A stretch of 64,000 bases of DNA from Simmondsia chinensis (taxonomy: Eukaryota > Streptophyta > Magnoliopsida > Caryophyllales > Simmondsiaceae). Each line of letters starts with the position of its first letter. Within the stretch, counting starts at the first letter, position 1. The DNA lies in the NCBI GenBank assembly GCA_018398585.1, contig JAGTTD010000012.1, forward strand, positions 20,655,036 to 20,719,035, read 5' to 3'. Position numbers and translations under genes: made by a program. This document shows positions 46,089 to 58,234 of this stretch, piece after piece. The notes under the pieces are model-generated. The model was not told the DNA's origin. It worked only from the letters and a program-made list of their open reading frames with translations, and made no database searches.

Positions 46089-46789
46089 TGTTGGGTTTTT
46101 CCCTCCAATTTGGAGGATGAAGCCCAATCTCATAATTGGGCTTTCTTATTTGTTTAGGCCCAACTTTATACAAAAAAATAAAATAAATAAAAAGGTACTT
46201 TTTAGGGCTGAAAAATTCAGCAGAACAACAGCATACAAAAACAGAGAGAGAGAGAGAGTGAAAATCGCAGGAGAGAGAGAGGGTGCTGCACAGGAGCTTT
46301 TCTAGCTCCGATCGGTGCTCAAACGTTCTCCGATCGGGATAAAATTTTAGTATGTTGTTCCTGCCATCTTGATCTCGATATCCACTGGTCGGATTGTCAT
46401 TTTGCCTCTTCGAAGTCCGTATTTCGCTCAGCCCTTTCTTCTATACGAATTTTGATGTTTTCCACCTTAGGGTGAGATTGTTGGGAGATTTGTTGTTCCA
46501 AGATTATTCTTGATGTATTGTATGCCTATAACTTGGCCTAAAGAAGATAAATTGGTGTACCCACTTGTAATTTAGTTATAGTGGAAGAAGGTACCGTTTA
46601 TTAACGGTCTCATGGTTTTTACCCTTCACATTGGAGGGGTTTTCCACGTAAAAATGGTGTGTCTCTTTCTTTTGTTTTTGTAAGTTGATTTGTTTGATCG
46701 TTGTTCCATTGTTGATTGTAATTTGTGGTGTTTTATGTGATTGCTCATTTGATTAATACAAAGAGGGAAATAAGTCGTTTTTCCCAATA
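46089..46789 (+). repeat. 3' LTR of Copia-C
   Basis: 701 bp, starts TGTTGGGTTTTTCCC and ends TTCCCAATA (the final CA decayed). Confidence 0.92.
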
Positions 46790-46999
46790 GTAATGTACTC
46801 TAAGGAGATAAAATAAAGCATGCTTTGACTTTATCAATAACGGAGTGAAGAAATATTTTGAGAGAGAGAGGAAGGAGTAGTGGCGAATGCACGTGAAAGG
46901 TATCAAGGTGCATGAACCCTGTAGCTTTGCTACCCGACCAATAAAAGCATGCACGTGGTGGATGAAAATTAGGATTTTTAACCTGTATATTAATAAGTG

Positions 47000-47105
47000 C
47001 ACCTGCAACAAATGTGCAAATGGTGTGTTGGTCGAATGGTAAAGGCTGGGCACGTTTGTTCTTGAGCTCGCGGTTTTGACAACTGGCAGCAGCAAGAATC
47101 TTCTC
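47000..47105 (+). other. Possible tRNA-like SINE head
   Basis: TTGGTCGAATGGTAAAGG looks like a pol III A box; the expected B box downstream (CGGTTTTGACAACT near 47073) is weak. No tail or TSD resolved. Confidence 0.3.
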
Positions 47106-47162
47106 TTAATATTTTTACTTCCTAAATAATTCCTATCCTAACTTTTGTATTTTTAATACTAA

Positions 47163-48197
47163 GGCATGTTTAATATATGAGGTTAATATGGGGTAATGGT
47201 AACCATTACATCCCTTTTAATCATGTTTGTTTTGCCATTAATATTAAACACATAAAAAAGTTTACCCCCAAATTGGTTTAAAACTATTTCACTACCCCCT
47301 TATAGTGCAACACCCATGACGAAAGGAGGGGTAAATAATTTTTCAACTTGTTTTTAGGCTTGGGGAGTCTGGATATTACAAAAAATATATTTTATATGTT
47401 TAAAAAATAGTTTAATAATTAATGGAATATTCTAAATATTTTAAACAATTTATAATATTAGAAATTATTTTAAAAATTGAGAAAATATTTGATAATACAA
47501 AAAATATTTTAAATATTGTTATAATATTTATATATGTAAAAAATATTTTAAATGTACAATATAAAAAATACACATAAAAATTAAATAGTAAAGATACATA
47601 ATAGTATTTAAATATTAAAACATCAAAAAACGTTTTTGGATATTTTACTTTATATGTTTAAAAGAATATTTCAAATATTTAAAGTATTAAAAAAATATTT
47701 TAAAGTTTTACAAAGTGCATTAAATATTAAGAAAAATTAAAACAAAGTAGGGGAGATCTATTATAGCGCGTGGCGACGTTGGTGGTGAGCAGGAGGTCAA
47801 CAACAATAGCAATGGTGGTAGGGATAGGTCATTGGCATTATAGTAGGGATTATCTTATTTTTTTTTAAATTTCTGAATTTTATTTTAAATATTTAAAGCA
47901 TCATTCATTATATAAAAGATGATTTTTCTTAGTGTTTTGATATATAGCTATTTTTTATTATAATTAAGTTTAAGAAAATTAAAAAATAATATATGAAATG
48001 AAGTAGCAAGTGAAAATAAAAAAAGTATGTTACCAGAACCAAAATAAAGAAAGATTTATAGGTTAAAATTTACTCTTTAAAAGTTGTCCAACCAAATAAT
48101 GTGAAAGGAAAACTTTTTCTTACAATAATGGTTATCCCATTAACAATCGTAGCATTAAAGATTATACCCCATTTTTTGACCAATACCAAACATGTCC
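47163..48197. mobile_element. MITE-like element, about 1 kb, AT-rich
   Basis: The left end GGCATGTTTAATAT and the complement of the right end (GGGACATGTTTGGTATT) match imperfectly, followed in both cases by ATGGGGTA-type text. Interior non-coding. TSD not resolved. Confidence 0.45.
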
Positions 48198-48224
48198 CAA
48201 AATAATCTCTCCCCCTTCTTGCTA

Positions 48225-48773
48225 GGAGTGTTCACAAAAACCCGAAATCAAAAAACCCGAGCGAAAACGAGAAAGTCGAACCGAAAATTTTAGTTATTGA
48301 GTTGGAAAAACTAGTTCGGCTACCGAACAAGTAAAAATTCCGTATAATTTGGGGGGTACGGTTCGTGGGCTTTACTAAATTGGTTAACTGAACAAACTGA
48401 TTATTATATTTGAAGAGTATCATAATTGTGCATCAATAGTTATGGTCTAGTTCTACATTTCTTACCCTGCTTCATTTTTCTTTTTTGTTTAAATACATAT
48501 ATCAGGCTTTTGCTACAATACTTTGTCCCAAGCACCAATTGGAATTTCGGATAGGAGATAATTTATCCTTTTTTTTTTTTTGGAAGCACATTAAATTAGT
48601 AAAATTTTAATAATTGTTTGACTGATTAACTGAAATAAACTAACCAATAACCGAAATTTCGGTTAATTGATTTTAAACGGGTGGTAACGGTTATTGAATT
48701 TTCACTAATTTCATAAATAATTACCGAACTAATAAATTAAATGGTACGATTAACCGAAAAAGAACACCCCTAC
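48225..48773. mobile_element. MITE-like element with AGGRGTGTTC ends
   Basis: AGGAGTGTTC at left is mirrored by GAACACCCCT at right; both ends continue into text rich in CCGAAA/AACCGAA. Non-coding interior. Flanks share CTTGC, but the TSD is unclear. Confidence 0.55.
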
Positions 48774-49000
48774 GACTTGCCGCCTCATCATCTCGCGCAT
48801 ACGTAGCAACTTTTTTTTAAAATAGTTTTTGCTTTCTAATATAAGTTATAATACTAACTCTAACCTAATTCTTTTAACACTATTGAGAGAGCTTCTTTTG
48901 CGATTAAATTCATTAAGTTTGATTTGCATAATTGAATCGGCAATCAATTTGTAAATGATTCCTTATTTATTGTTATTGAGAATGATGTATTTTATGTATC
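48774..49000. other. Short AT-rich stretch
   Basis: Nothing recognised. Confidence 0.5.
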
Positions 49001-49015
49001 ACTAATGACGCTATT
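49001..49015. repeat. 15-bp TSD of RTE-1 (left)
   Basis: ACTAATGACGCTATT is repeated exactly at 59141-59155. Confidence 0.9.
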
Positions 49016-49368
49016 GAGATGAAGGTGGCAGAGATGAGGATGCTGCGGTGGATGTGCAGACACACGAGGAAGGATAGGATCAGGAACGACATCATAAGAG
49101 GCGAATTGGGTGTGGCCTCCATTGAGGATGAATTGAGGGAGTAACGTTTGAGGTGGTTTGGACATGTTAGGAGGAGACAGAGCACCGCTCCAGTTAGGAG
49201 ATGCGAACAGCTCCATACTACGCTTGGCCGGAGAGAGAGAGGCAGGCCAAAGAAGAGATGGTTGGAGATGATCAGACAAGACCAGACCCACCTAAACCTT
49301 CGGGAGGAGATGCCCTTAGATAGAGCCCAGTGGAGGGCTAGCATAAGAGTAGCAGGTGTAGCAACTTA
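49016..49368 (+). pseudogene. RTE-1 reverse transcriptase C-terminal fragment
   Basis: Readable from the truncation point, with one stop (TAA at about 49142) before [11 protein letters not shown]. It ends with a basic [10 protein letters not shown] segment and VAGVAT at a stop (49367). This region lies beyond the RT catalytic core; no catalytic residue is left. Confidence 0.8.
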
Positions 49369-49488
49369 GAGTAGGATAGTCCAGCTTATTAGTGGCATCG
49401 CTAGTGTTTGCAGGCCTTTGACTTCATATTTGGCGCACTTATGTGCATATGTGCATGTTTGATCTCCTGATTTATTACGTGCTTATCG

Positions 49489-49504
49489 GCTTATATGCAA
49501 ACTG
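49489..49504. repeat. 16-bp TSD of the L1 LINE (left)
   Basis: GCTTATATGCAAACTG is repeated exactly at 58836-58851, and a T6 tract (the poly(A) end of the minus-strand L1) follows at once. Confidence 0.9.
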
Positions 49505-49690
49505 TTTTTTCTAAATCAGTGATAAATACCATATATAAACAAAATATATGAACAAGTCTACAAGGGGCATACCCCAGGCCAAGGCCAAAAGGCCTACATC
49601 AAAGAATCAATCAAAGAAAGAAACAAAACAAGAAGTATCAATGGTCAACATGACCAAACAAAGAGAATAAGCAAATAAAAGCAAACAAAG

Positions 49691-52600
49691 CTAATGCTCA
49701 ATCCCCCACTCCTGCAGAAGTTGCGAGTGGCGATGAGCACCACGAAGCGTAGGAGCAGCAATAAGACGACTGCGGACCAATCTTGTGATCTCCTCAGTGA
49801 TAACTGCAGAAGGCCTGGACTGGGAGCGATGAATCCTAAGGTTACACTCATACCAGAGGATGTAAACCGTAGCGGAGAAACAAAGGCGGGCAAGGATCCG
49901 ATCCACCCCGCGGCCACGGAGCCTGGTAGCAGCCCACTGAACCAGCTCGCGCCATGGAAGCTTGGGCCAGGCAAAAGAGGTGTGAGAGGACACCCTGGAC
50001 CAAGCAGTAGCAGAGTAGCTACAAGTGAAGAAGAGATGGTCATGCGACTCAGCATCTGACCCGCACAACATGCAAGTAGCCCGTACATCCTGCACTCGAT
50101 GTCTCAGCAGTCTATCAAAAGTCCAAAGACGCTCACAAGAGGCAAGCCACAAAATGAAGGAGTGCCTCGGGATGTGAAGCTGAAACCAAAGGAGATAATG
50201 GATGGAGTCCTCCTCCTTCCGACTGCGAATCGTCTCTCATGCCAATTTAGTGGTGAAAACCCCAGATGGGTCCCTCATCCATCGAACACTGTCAGCTACC
50301 CCGAGTCGGGGCCTGAAGTCAACAGAATCCCAGATAGGAAGCAACTCTTCAATATCTTATGGGAAACGCCACTGATCACCCTCAATAATATCTGAAACTC
50401 GAGATCCCAAACGATGACCAGTGGAATGGAGGAGGCGGAAAGTGAACCGCCCCTCCAAACGTCCACACGGCAGCCAGTAATCGGACCACAAAGCAGTGTC
50501 CCGGCCATCACCAATGATATGCCGAAAAGCCCCAGCACGAAGCGATCAAACACTAAGAATGCTCCTCTAAGACCATGAAATCGTACCTCTCGGCTGAATA
50601 TCCCAGAAGGACTTCTCCTTGAGTCGGTTGGCATGAATCCACCGAGGCCAGAGAGAGTCACCATCGGTGAGAAGAACCCAAATATGCTTCATGAGAGAAG
50701 CCTAGTTCCACTCTTGCAGAAATCGAACCCCGAGATTGCCCGCCCTGCGAGGGTAACAGAGATGCTCCCAGGAGACCTCGGCCCCACCCAGGCCCAGAGA
50801 AGCGCCCTTCCAGAGAAAGGCTGCAAGAGTCGACTCAATCTTCTTGATCATCAGCTTCGGGAGAATGAAGACAGATGACCAGAAGACTTGAATAGAGAAC
50901 ATGACCGATCTGATAAGCTGCAAGCGCCCGACATAAGATAAAGCACGAGATGTCCAAAGCTGGATGCGAGCAAGGATGCGGTCTAAAAGATGCTTACAAT
51001 AGATGAACCAAAGCCTCGTCGTGATGAGCGACACCCCCAAATACCTGACCGGGCACTGACCCAACCGGAATCCCAAAATAAGGAGAGTCTGCTGAAGCTC
51101 AGAGTCAACCCCAGTAATGAAGACGGTGCTCTTTGCTGCATTCGAGGACAACCCCGACAGTGCAGTAAAATGATCTAAAGTCTCACAAATAACTGACAAA
51201 CTGCCCTCATCAGCCTCACTAAAAATCATAAGGTTATCAGCAAAGCACAAGTGAGTAAGGCTGGTACTCTGACAACGATGATGAAAGCGAAACCTCGGAT
51301 CAGAAGATACATGGCGAAGCAAACCCCGCAAGCCCTCCATGGAAATAACAAAGAGGTAGGGTGAGAGAGGATCCCCCTGCTCGTGCTGAAAAAACCATGA
51401 AGCTCGCCGTTAATGGTGATTGAAAATCTGGCTGTGGAAAGACACTCCCGCACCCATCGAATCATAACCTAAGGAATACCCATATAGCGCATAGCAGAAA
51501 TAATGAACTCCCAGAGCACCGTGTCAAAAGCCTTGCCAAGATCAACCTTCAGAGTGCATCGAGGCGAAGGCGTCTGAAGGTGATAGTGGCGCAGAAACTC
51601 CTGAGCCAACATAATACAATCAGATATCCTTCGCCCCAGGAATGAAAGCAAACTACGAGTCATCAATGAGGTAAGGAAGAACCCCCTTCAGTCTGTTTGC
51701 AATGATCTTAGTAATGCACTTATAGATCACATTGCAGCAGGAGATCGGGCGAAAGTCAGCGACAGTGAAGGGATTCTCCACCTTCGGGATCCAGCTGATA
51801 CGAGTGAAGTTCAAAGCGCCAAGCATGTGCCCTGACTGAAAGAAAGATCGAACAGCCCGAACAACATCACGCCCCACCACGTCCCAAGCCCTCTTAATAA
51901 AGAGGGAGATATAACCATCAGGGCCAGGCGCCCTATCATCACCATTGGAGAACAGAGCACCTCTCACCTCAACATCAATAATCGGAACAGATAGCGGATG
52001 AGCCTGATCCTCAGAAAGACGGGTCTGAAAGAGCTCCGAAATATCCTCATGAAGTGGCCCACTCGGCTCTGTCAATAAGTCTCGAAAGTAGGAGACTCCT
52101 GCCTCAGAAATCTCACTGTCATCATAGGTCCTCCTGCCATCAGCACGCATGATAGAAGAGATCCGGCTCCTAGCCTGCCGATGCGTGACAGACTTACGGA
52201 AAAATTGGGTGCCCTGATCTGCCAAAGAGAGCCACTGGATGCGAGACTTCTGATGATAGAAAGCCTCCTCATCCCTACACAACTGCGAGTACTCCCGAGA
52301 CAAACGATGCTCCTCCTCACGAAGAAACATACTCTCGGGCCCATCATCTAAAGCCCGCTGAGCCTCCGTCCAGGCATCCCTTGCCGCCACAACCCGAGCC
52401 GATATGTGGCTATAATGTCTACCATTGAGGGCCTTCAGCTCACCCTTCAGCCTTTTCAGCTTTTTAGTGAGCTGAAACATAGGCATGCCCTCAATGCTAG
52501 TCTCCCAAACCCTCCTCACAGTAGGTAGAAACTCGTCATGGTCTGCCCAAAAGTTAAAGAACTTGAAAGGAAGCCGCGATGTGCGGCGCTCTCCAAGGCC

Positions 52601-53265
52601 TCTAACTACAAAGGGACAATGGTCTGAACATAACTCCCGTGGAAGGAACTCAGCAGATGAGGAAGAATAAGTGCGAAGCCACCCCTCGCTCAATGAGAGC
52701 GGGCCCATCTAACCCATTGGACCATGTGTAACGTAGCCCACAGAACGGAAGAACTGTGAGCTCAGAATCATGAACACAGTCCCTCAAGTCATCCATGTGG
52801 CCAAGCCAAGAGTCCTAACCACCTCTCCTGTTACTCGGACTGAGGATAGCATTAAAGTCCCCAAGAAGAATCCAAGGCTCCCCCTAAAGACCCACGCTGG
52901 CTCCCCGAATATACCTTCTTAGCTCCCGACGCTGTCCCGGCTCGTTAAAGTCGTTAACAAATGTAGCAGTGAAGTCCACATCACCTCGGATATCAGAAAC
53001 TCGGCAGGTGAGATACTGATCTCCTCACTACACGGTAGAAAGTAGGACCGCATAAAACAATGATGTGACACCCACGGGGTCGCACCCCACGGATCAAAAA
53101 TTGCCACCCCTCAGCACAGTGAGTAATAGCGGACTCAACAAAAGCAGGGTTGGTCTTGGTCTCAACCAAGCCAACTAGACTCAAACGACTGGAAGAGATC
53201 CAGCGGCGCACATCACTGATAGTATTGGGGTTATTAAACCCCCTCACATTCCAGCATCCTATCAT
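49691..53265 (-). pseudogene. L1 ORF2 (endonuclease, reverse transcriptase, zf-RVT)
   Basis: It starts MIGCWNVRGFNNP, the usual beginning of the plant L1 endonuclease, with VGLVETKTN following; the frame breaks near 53000 and again before 52700. The frame at 52708-51653 holds the linker and the start of RT (RAPGPDGYISLF, DFRPISCCNVIYK). RT continues in other frames; the catalytic FADD near 51245 reads FADN, losing one Asp. The C-terminal frame 50152-49691 (MWLASCERLWTFDRLLRH, then CMLCGSDAESHDHLFFTC) is the zf-RVT domain. Dead copy, but recent enough that long frames survive. Confidence 0.9.
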
Positions 53266-53280
53266 AGGAAACTGGAGAAC

Positions 53281-53285
53281 TATCG
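53281..53285. repeat. TSD TATCG of TR-GAG (left)
   Basis: Matched by TATCG at 56855-56859. Confidence 0.9.
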
Positions 53286-53817
53286 TGTCACAAACCGAAA
53301 TCCGAGGCTAGAATTTAAATTGATGAAATAAGGCGGGCAATTAGTTTTGGCGGCAAAATCAGTTGAAAGCTGTTACTACTGCTGATCTGCATATCTACTG
53401 CTGCTGCGTGCTTACTGTCTGTTGATGTTGCTATCTGCTGCTGCGTTGCATATTGATGTTGCTGTTAGGTACTACTTGCTGGCGCCAATTCATAATTCAA
53501 ATATTAGTTAGTTAGGTTCTAGATGTTTCTAAGTAAGTTGTCTAGATTCATTGCATTGCTTGTAATGCTTGCTATAAATAATTGTGTCCTGGTGTAAATC
53601 TGATTCATTCAAGAATTATCAAATACAAATTTGATTTTAAGTTTAAACTTCTCTCTCATCTCATTCTCTCTACTTCTCATATAATTTCCCTTTTTTGTCT
53701 CATCTAATTCTAAAACTCTTTTTTCTCATCTAAACTCTATATTCTTTCTCATCCCAAACTCTCAATTCTATCCAATTTATATTAGTTTACGTTCGAGGTT
53801 CGAGCCCGAGCGTAACA
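53286..53817 (+). repeat. 5' LTR of TR-GAG
   Basis: 532 bp; starts TGTCACAAACC and ends GAGCGTAACA. Confidence 0.95.
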
Positions 53818-53818
53818 A

Positions 53819-53831
53819 TTGGTATCAGAGC
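53819..53831 (+). promoter_or_regulatory. Primer-binding site of TR-GAG
   Basis: TTGGTATCAGAGC, the perfect tRNA-iMet type, one base after the LTR. Confidence 0.93.
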
Positions 53832-54378
53832 CTCGATCCGATCGAGTGCGTAATCAAAATTAAAAAAAAAAAAATTTCAGAAATCAAATTAGTGTTGATC
53901 AGATTGTGCAGATTTCAAAGAATCAAATTAGTGCTGATCAAAGTGCAGATTCAAGTTCGATTTAGATTTTTGTCAGCGAAGGCGATTTCTGACATCTGAC
54001 AGGGTGGCGAATTCTGACAAGCTAAATCAGGTGATTGAAATCCGATATTATTCTTGAAGATTGTTGTGTTTCGTGTGTATAAATCGTCACTATAGATAAA
54101 AATCGAACCTATTTCGGATTCTTAGTCCGAATTAATCAAGAAAACATCACTGTCAGTGTTCGATCGAAGTTAGGGTTTGTCGAATTCGTTGTGCGCGAAA
54201 TTCTGCAAGCTAGGGTTTGGAATCAGTGACGATTGTCGAACCAATAGCAAGTGGTCGTTCGTGCGTTCGAAGGAGTAAACTTCATTAAGCACTCGATCAT
54301 AAAGATTTCTGATTCTGTGAACTGGTACTCTGCGAGTCAAGGCGATCAGCCAGCTTTTGCAACCGAAAAGAGCAAGGT

Positions 54379-56263
54379 ATGGCTGGTGGAGTAACAACAC
54401 GATCAGGTGCTGGTGCTGGTTATCAGGCTACACATGTTGATCCTAATGTCTTCTATGCGGTGGTAGTTGGCTCGAATGTTGAAGCAGGACAAGGCGAGGT
54501 TAAAAGCAGTCAGTTAAGCACGCAAATGAGCAATATGATCAATAAAATGCAGCAGACTGAGGCTACAAATAGTCAATTAAGCTTGCAAATGAGTGATATG
54601 TTCATGAGGATGCAACAATCGCAAAGAGAATTGCTACAAGAAGTCGATCAAAAGTATGATGCAAGAATTGCTCAACATTCTCAACAGATGGAGGAAAGAA
54701 TTGAAGATCGGATCAACCAACAAGCACAAGAGTTGGATGACCGTTTGAAGCATCAATGGCAAAGGTTGGAAGTGCAACAACAGACGACGGAAGCTAGACT
54801 TACAAACCAATTGCATCAACAATTAACGAATTTTGAAGAGAAGCTTAAAGAGTTGCACAACCAGGTTGAAAATCAGAATGTGGCGTCACGTTTTGCACCA
54901 CTAATGCCATCAAGCCGATTAAATGGGGCATATGTGGAGTTGGAACCTCAAAATGGTAAAGCTGCAGCTGAAGTGTAAGTCCCAGCCGATCATAACAGGC
55001 CACAAAATCAGGCTCAAACCGATCATTTCAGGCCACAAAATCAAGTCCCCGAAGTTGATGGAGCTGCTGGTATGCGTGAGCAACGATTAGATCAAGAACA
55101 TATTCGATCTTTAGGCACAAATTCAAATCCGAAGGAGCATCCTCCAGACATTTCAGATCTGCATCCAGGACCGCAGTACCGAACAGAATCGAATGCAAGA
55201 CACTTTGATCCGTTTTATGAGCCAACACGCGCGAGACCTATTTTTTGGAATTTCGGACACCTTGTTCAACCGTCCACATCTGTTCTGCAGTAACAATATG
55301 GACAAAATGCCTCGGAAATGGTTCATGACCGAAGCAATGAAGTTACCTATGGAAATAGACACAATAGCTTCCGACAACCTCGAGTTCAACTTGAAAATTT
55401 TGATGGGAAGCAACCTCACTCGTGGATGCGAAGGCGCGAGCGATATTTCCATTTCTATTCCATCCCCGATGATCAAAAGGTGGAATTGGCCGCGGTTTAT
55501 CTCTAAGGGGATCACGAAGTGTGGTTCTACAGCTTGTAAAAGAGCAATCCCGTTCTTACTTGGGACAAGTTTGTGTCAGAGATATGTGAATGCTATGATG
55601 ATGAAGAAGTGGGGGATGTCGTGGAAAGCTTCAACAAATTAACGCAAGTCACTACCGTGAAGGCCTATATGACGAAATTTGAAAATCTCCGAGCCAGTAT
55701 GATTACAATTGCACCTTGAGCCCCCGAGTCCTTCTATGTCTCGAGCTTCATCAGCGGGTTAAAGCCAAAAATCAAGAACTTGGTGAAGGCTCTTGAACCT
55801 GCTTCCTTGTCACAAGCCTTTGCGAAGGCAAAATTGATTGAGGCCTCCGACTTAACGATTCTCGATCGGCCCAAGCATCGGGAGACATTTCTTGATCGGC
55901 CCAAGCATCGAGAAGGGAACTTCCAACACCCTCACAAGGGTGGACCACAAGAAATGGAATGAGCATAAAGACCCGCGAAACTTTGAGAAGGTGTCCCGAA
56001 ACCGCTGTTTTAAATGCCATCAACCTTATGTACCCGGTCATAGGTGCAATCCTAAACTTCTCATGATGGCAAGAGGAGTTGATGTTGAAGGGCAATTCGA
56101 AAGTGATGAAGATGACGCTGAAAACGAAGGGTCCGATCAGGACCATGGCAGTGAGGATGAAGTGGATCCAATAGCTCGGAGGAAGGAATTGCACGACCTC
56201 ACTATGAAGTTGTACAAGTCCAAAAAACTTGAGTTTCGGAAGGGTAATGCTTCCAATGAGTGA
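54379..56263 (+). pseudogene. TR-GAG gag with several nonsense codons
   Basis: It starts MAGGVTTRSGAGAG at 54379. The N-terminal part (to 54978) is Gln/Glu-rich with heptad-like spacing and likely coiled coil (QMEERIEDRINQQAQELDD). In-frame stops at 54976, 55291 and 55504 lie in the same frame as the central gag domain (VQLENFDGKQPHSWMRRRE, then the SFNKLTQ and FISGLKPKIK segments), and a frameshift follows near 55960. The end holds a zinc knuckle of the CFKCHQPYVPGHRC form, an acidic tail and a stop at 56261. The knuckle form is that of Ty3/gypsy gags. It cannot make enzymes and would depend on a gypsy partner. Confidence 0.88.
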
Positions 56264-56322
56264 TTTTCGTGTATCGTTCTCTTTCATTCTTGAGGACAAG
56301 AAAATTTTCAAGGGGAAGGGAA

Positions 56323-56854
56323 TGTTACAAACCGAAATCTGAGGCTAGAATTCAGATTAATGAAATAAGGCGGGCAATTAGTTTTGGCGGCAAAATCAGT
56401 TGAAAGCTGTTACTACTGCTGATCTGCATATCTGCTGCTGCTGCGTGCTTACTGTCTGTTGATGTTGCTATCTGATGCTGCGTTGCATATTGATGTTGCT
56501 GTTAGTTACTACTTGCTGGCGCCAATTCATAATTCAAATATTAGTTAGTTAGGTTCTAGATGTTTCTAAGTAAGTTGTCTAGATTCATTGCATTGCTTGT
56601 AATGCTTGCTATAAATAATTGTGTCCTGGTGTAAATCTGATTCATTCAAGAATTATCAAATACAAGTCTCAATTTGAGATTAAACTTCTCTCTCATCTCA
56701 TTCTCTCTATTTCTCATCTAATTTCCCTTCTTTCTCTCATCTAATTCTAAAACTCTTCTTTCTCATATAAACTCTATATTCTTTCTCATCCCAAACTCTC
56801 AATTCTATCCAATTTATATTAGTTTGCGTTTGAGGTTCGAGCCCGAGCGTAACA
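56323..56854 (+). repeat. 3' LTR of TR-GAG
   Basis: 532 bp; starts TGTTACAAACC and ends GAGCGTAACA. Confidence 0.95.
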
Positions 56855-58234
56855 TATCGTTGACCCCCACGGCCTTTACGGCCACCGCGAGTACTCTGAG
56901 CAACCTGAGAGCCCCGATTTGCCTGAACACCCTGAGCAACGAGAGCAGCAACCGAGCGAGTAACACGAACATCTGGAGCAGGGTTGGGAGGAGCATCTGA
57001 CGTGGACACCTCCCAAGACCGCCGCTCGGCCAGAAGATCAAACCGGTTCGGAGGCTCGGTACTAGGAATTGTCTCCGCGGGCCGGCTCTCAACACAAGCA
57101 AGAGGCTCATAAATCCCCAAAGAGCACCCTGAGCCTCCTCAACCTCCATAGGAACAAGAGCCCGACTCAGATCCTCTGTCGAGCTAGCTTCCCCACCATC
57201 AGCGGTCTGAATGAGAGGTGTGGGCCGGTGCACGGCCCAGCACGGGCCTGATAGTACCCGATCCCAAATTTGACCCGGTGTGAGCCGCGGGTTGGTCAGG
57301 ACCGCCACCAACAGGCGGCCCACTCTCTCTCCCCCCTCCAACGACTCTCCACTCCTCCACCGATCTAGTGGCAAAAGCCACGCCACTAGCCCCGCCCCCA
57401 TCAACCGACGTGATGTCCACCGGCACCGGCATCGGCGTCGGTACCGTGAGGTCACCCAAAGTCTCAGCACCATTTTTATATTTAGATTTTTTCTTCTTTC
57501 TACGCCCTAGCACTGGGGCGGCGTTACTAGGAGCCTCCCGAGTCGGACAACGCTTCGGCATTCCTTCAAACGTGATACCACGGCGGACCCGAACACCACG
57601 CACCTCAATGCCACGGCACAGGAGTCGTTGCCCTCACCTCAACACATACCCGAACGTATCCCAAACGAGTACCCTCAGCCGTGACTTTGTCCATGAAGAA
57701 AGGCCTACCAACGGTACTACTAGCATAGCTAATCCTCGCGGGCTTCCAAAGAGACAAAGGAAGACCCGATATTCGGACCCAAAAAGGAGCAGTTTGGCTA
57801 TCCCTACGCACTATTAGTCCCTCCTTCCAAAGCTGGAGAGACCTGCAAATACCCTTGAAGAACCAAGGACCACTGAACAACACATTCTCGGCTTGCGCCC
57901 TAGTGCGAAACCGAAAGTAATAAACCTTTCCATCAGATAGGACACATTCAAGGCCCTTATTCCCCAAGAGAAAGTTGGCAATCTCCTGGGCACGAAAGTA
58001 AGCCAACCCTGTGCCAATGAGCCTACCCACCAAACGACGGTCCCATAGATCATTGGTGGAGTCAAGGACCTCATCAGGGACAACCCTTAAAGGCTTGCCG
58101 TCCACAAGTACGGGTTCAAAGGATTGCATGGTGTTCAAATCAACGGAGCGAACTCGGTCAGCCCAAGTTGTGGCTCCCGCACCACCACCCGCCAGACCTG
58201 AACCCCCACCCACAGCGCCACGCATGCCAGACAT
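56855..58234 (-). pseudogene. L1 ORF1 (DUF4283-type, Gly-rich C-terminus)
   Basis: It starts at 58234 (MSGMRGAVGGGSGLAGG). WADRVRSVDLNTMQ and PFWVRISGLPLSLW mark the DUF4283-like nucleic-acid-binding domain common in plant LINE ORF1. One frameshift lies near 57605, after which MRGVRVRRGITFEGMP continues the protein, and another near 57200. The C-terminal part is Pro/Gly/Arg-rich and ends GGRKGRGGQR at a TAG that overlaps the TR-GAG target site. ORF2 would start about 14 nt later, so the two ORFs were almost adjacent. Confidence 0.85.

Larger units (their letters stand above)
41343..46789 (+). mobile_element. Copia-C, full-length but inactivated Ty1/copia element
   Basis: LTRs at 41343-42054 and 46089-46789, tRNA-iMet-type PBS at 42056, polypurine tract AGTGAGGGGGAGG before the 3' LTR, and TSD GTAAT on both sides (41338-41342 and 46790-46794). 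Gag, protease, integrase, RT and RNase H are all present in order. Confidence 0.95.
53286..56854 (+). mobile_element. TR-GAG: gag-only LTR retrotransposon inside the L1
   Basis: LTRs of 532 bp each, PBS for tRNA-iMet, polypurine tract AAGGGGAAGGGAA just before the 3' LTR, and TSD TATCG. Between them is only a gag; no protease, RT, RNase H or integrase. The near-identical LTRs make it one of the youngest insertions here. Confidence 0.93.
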
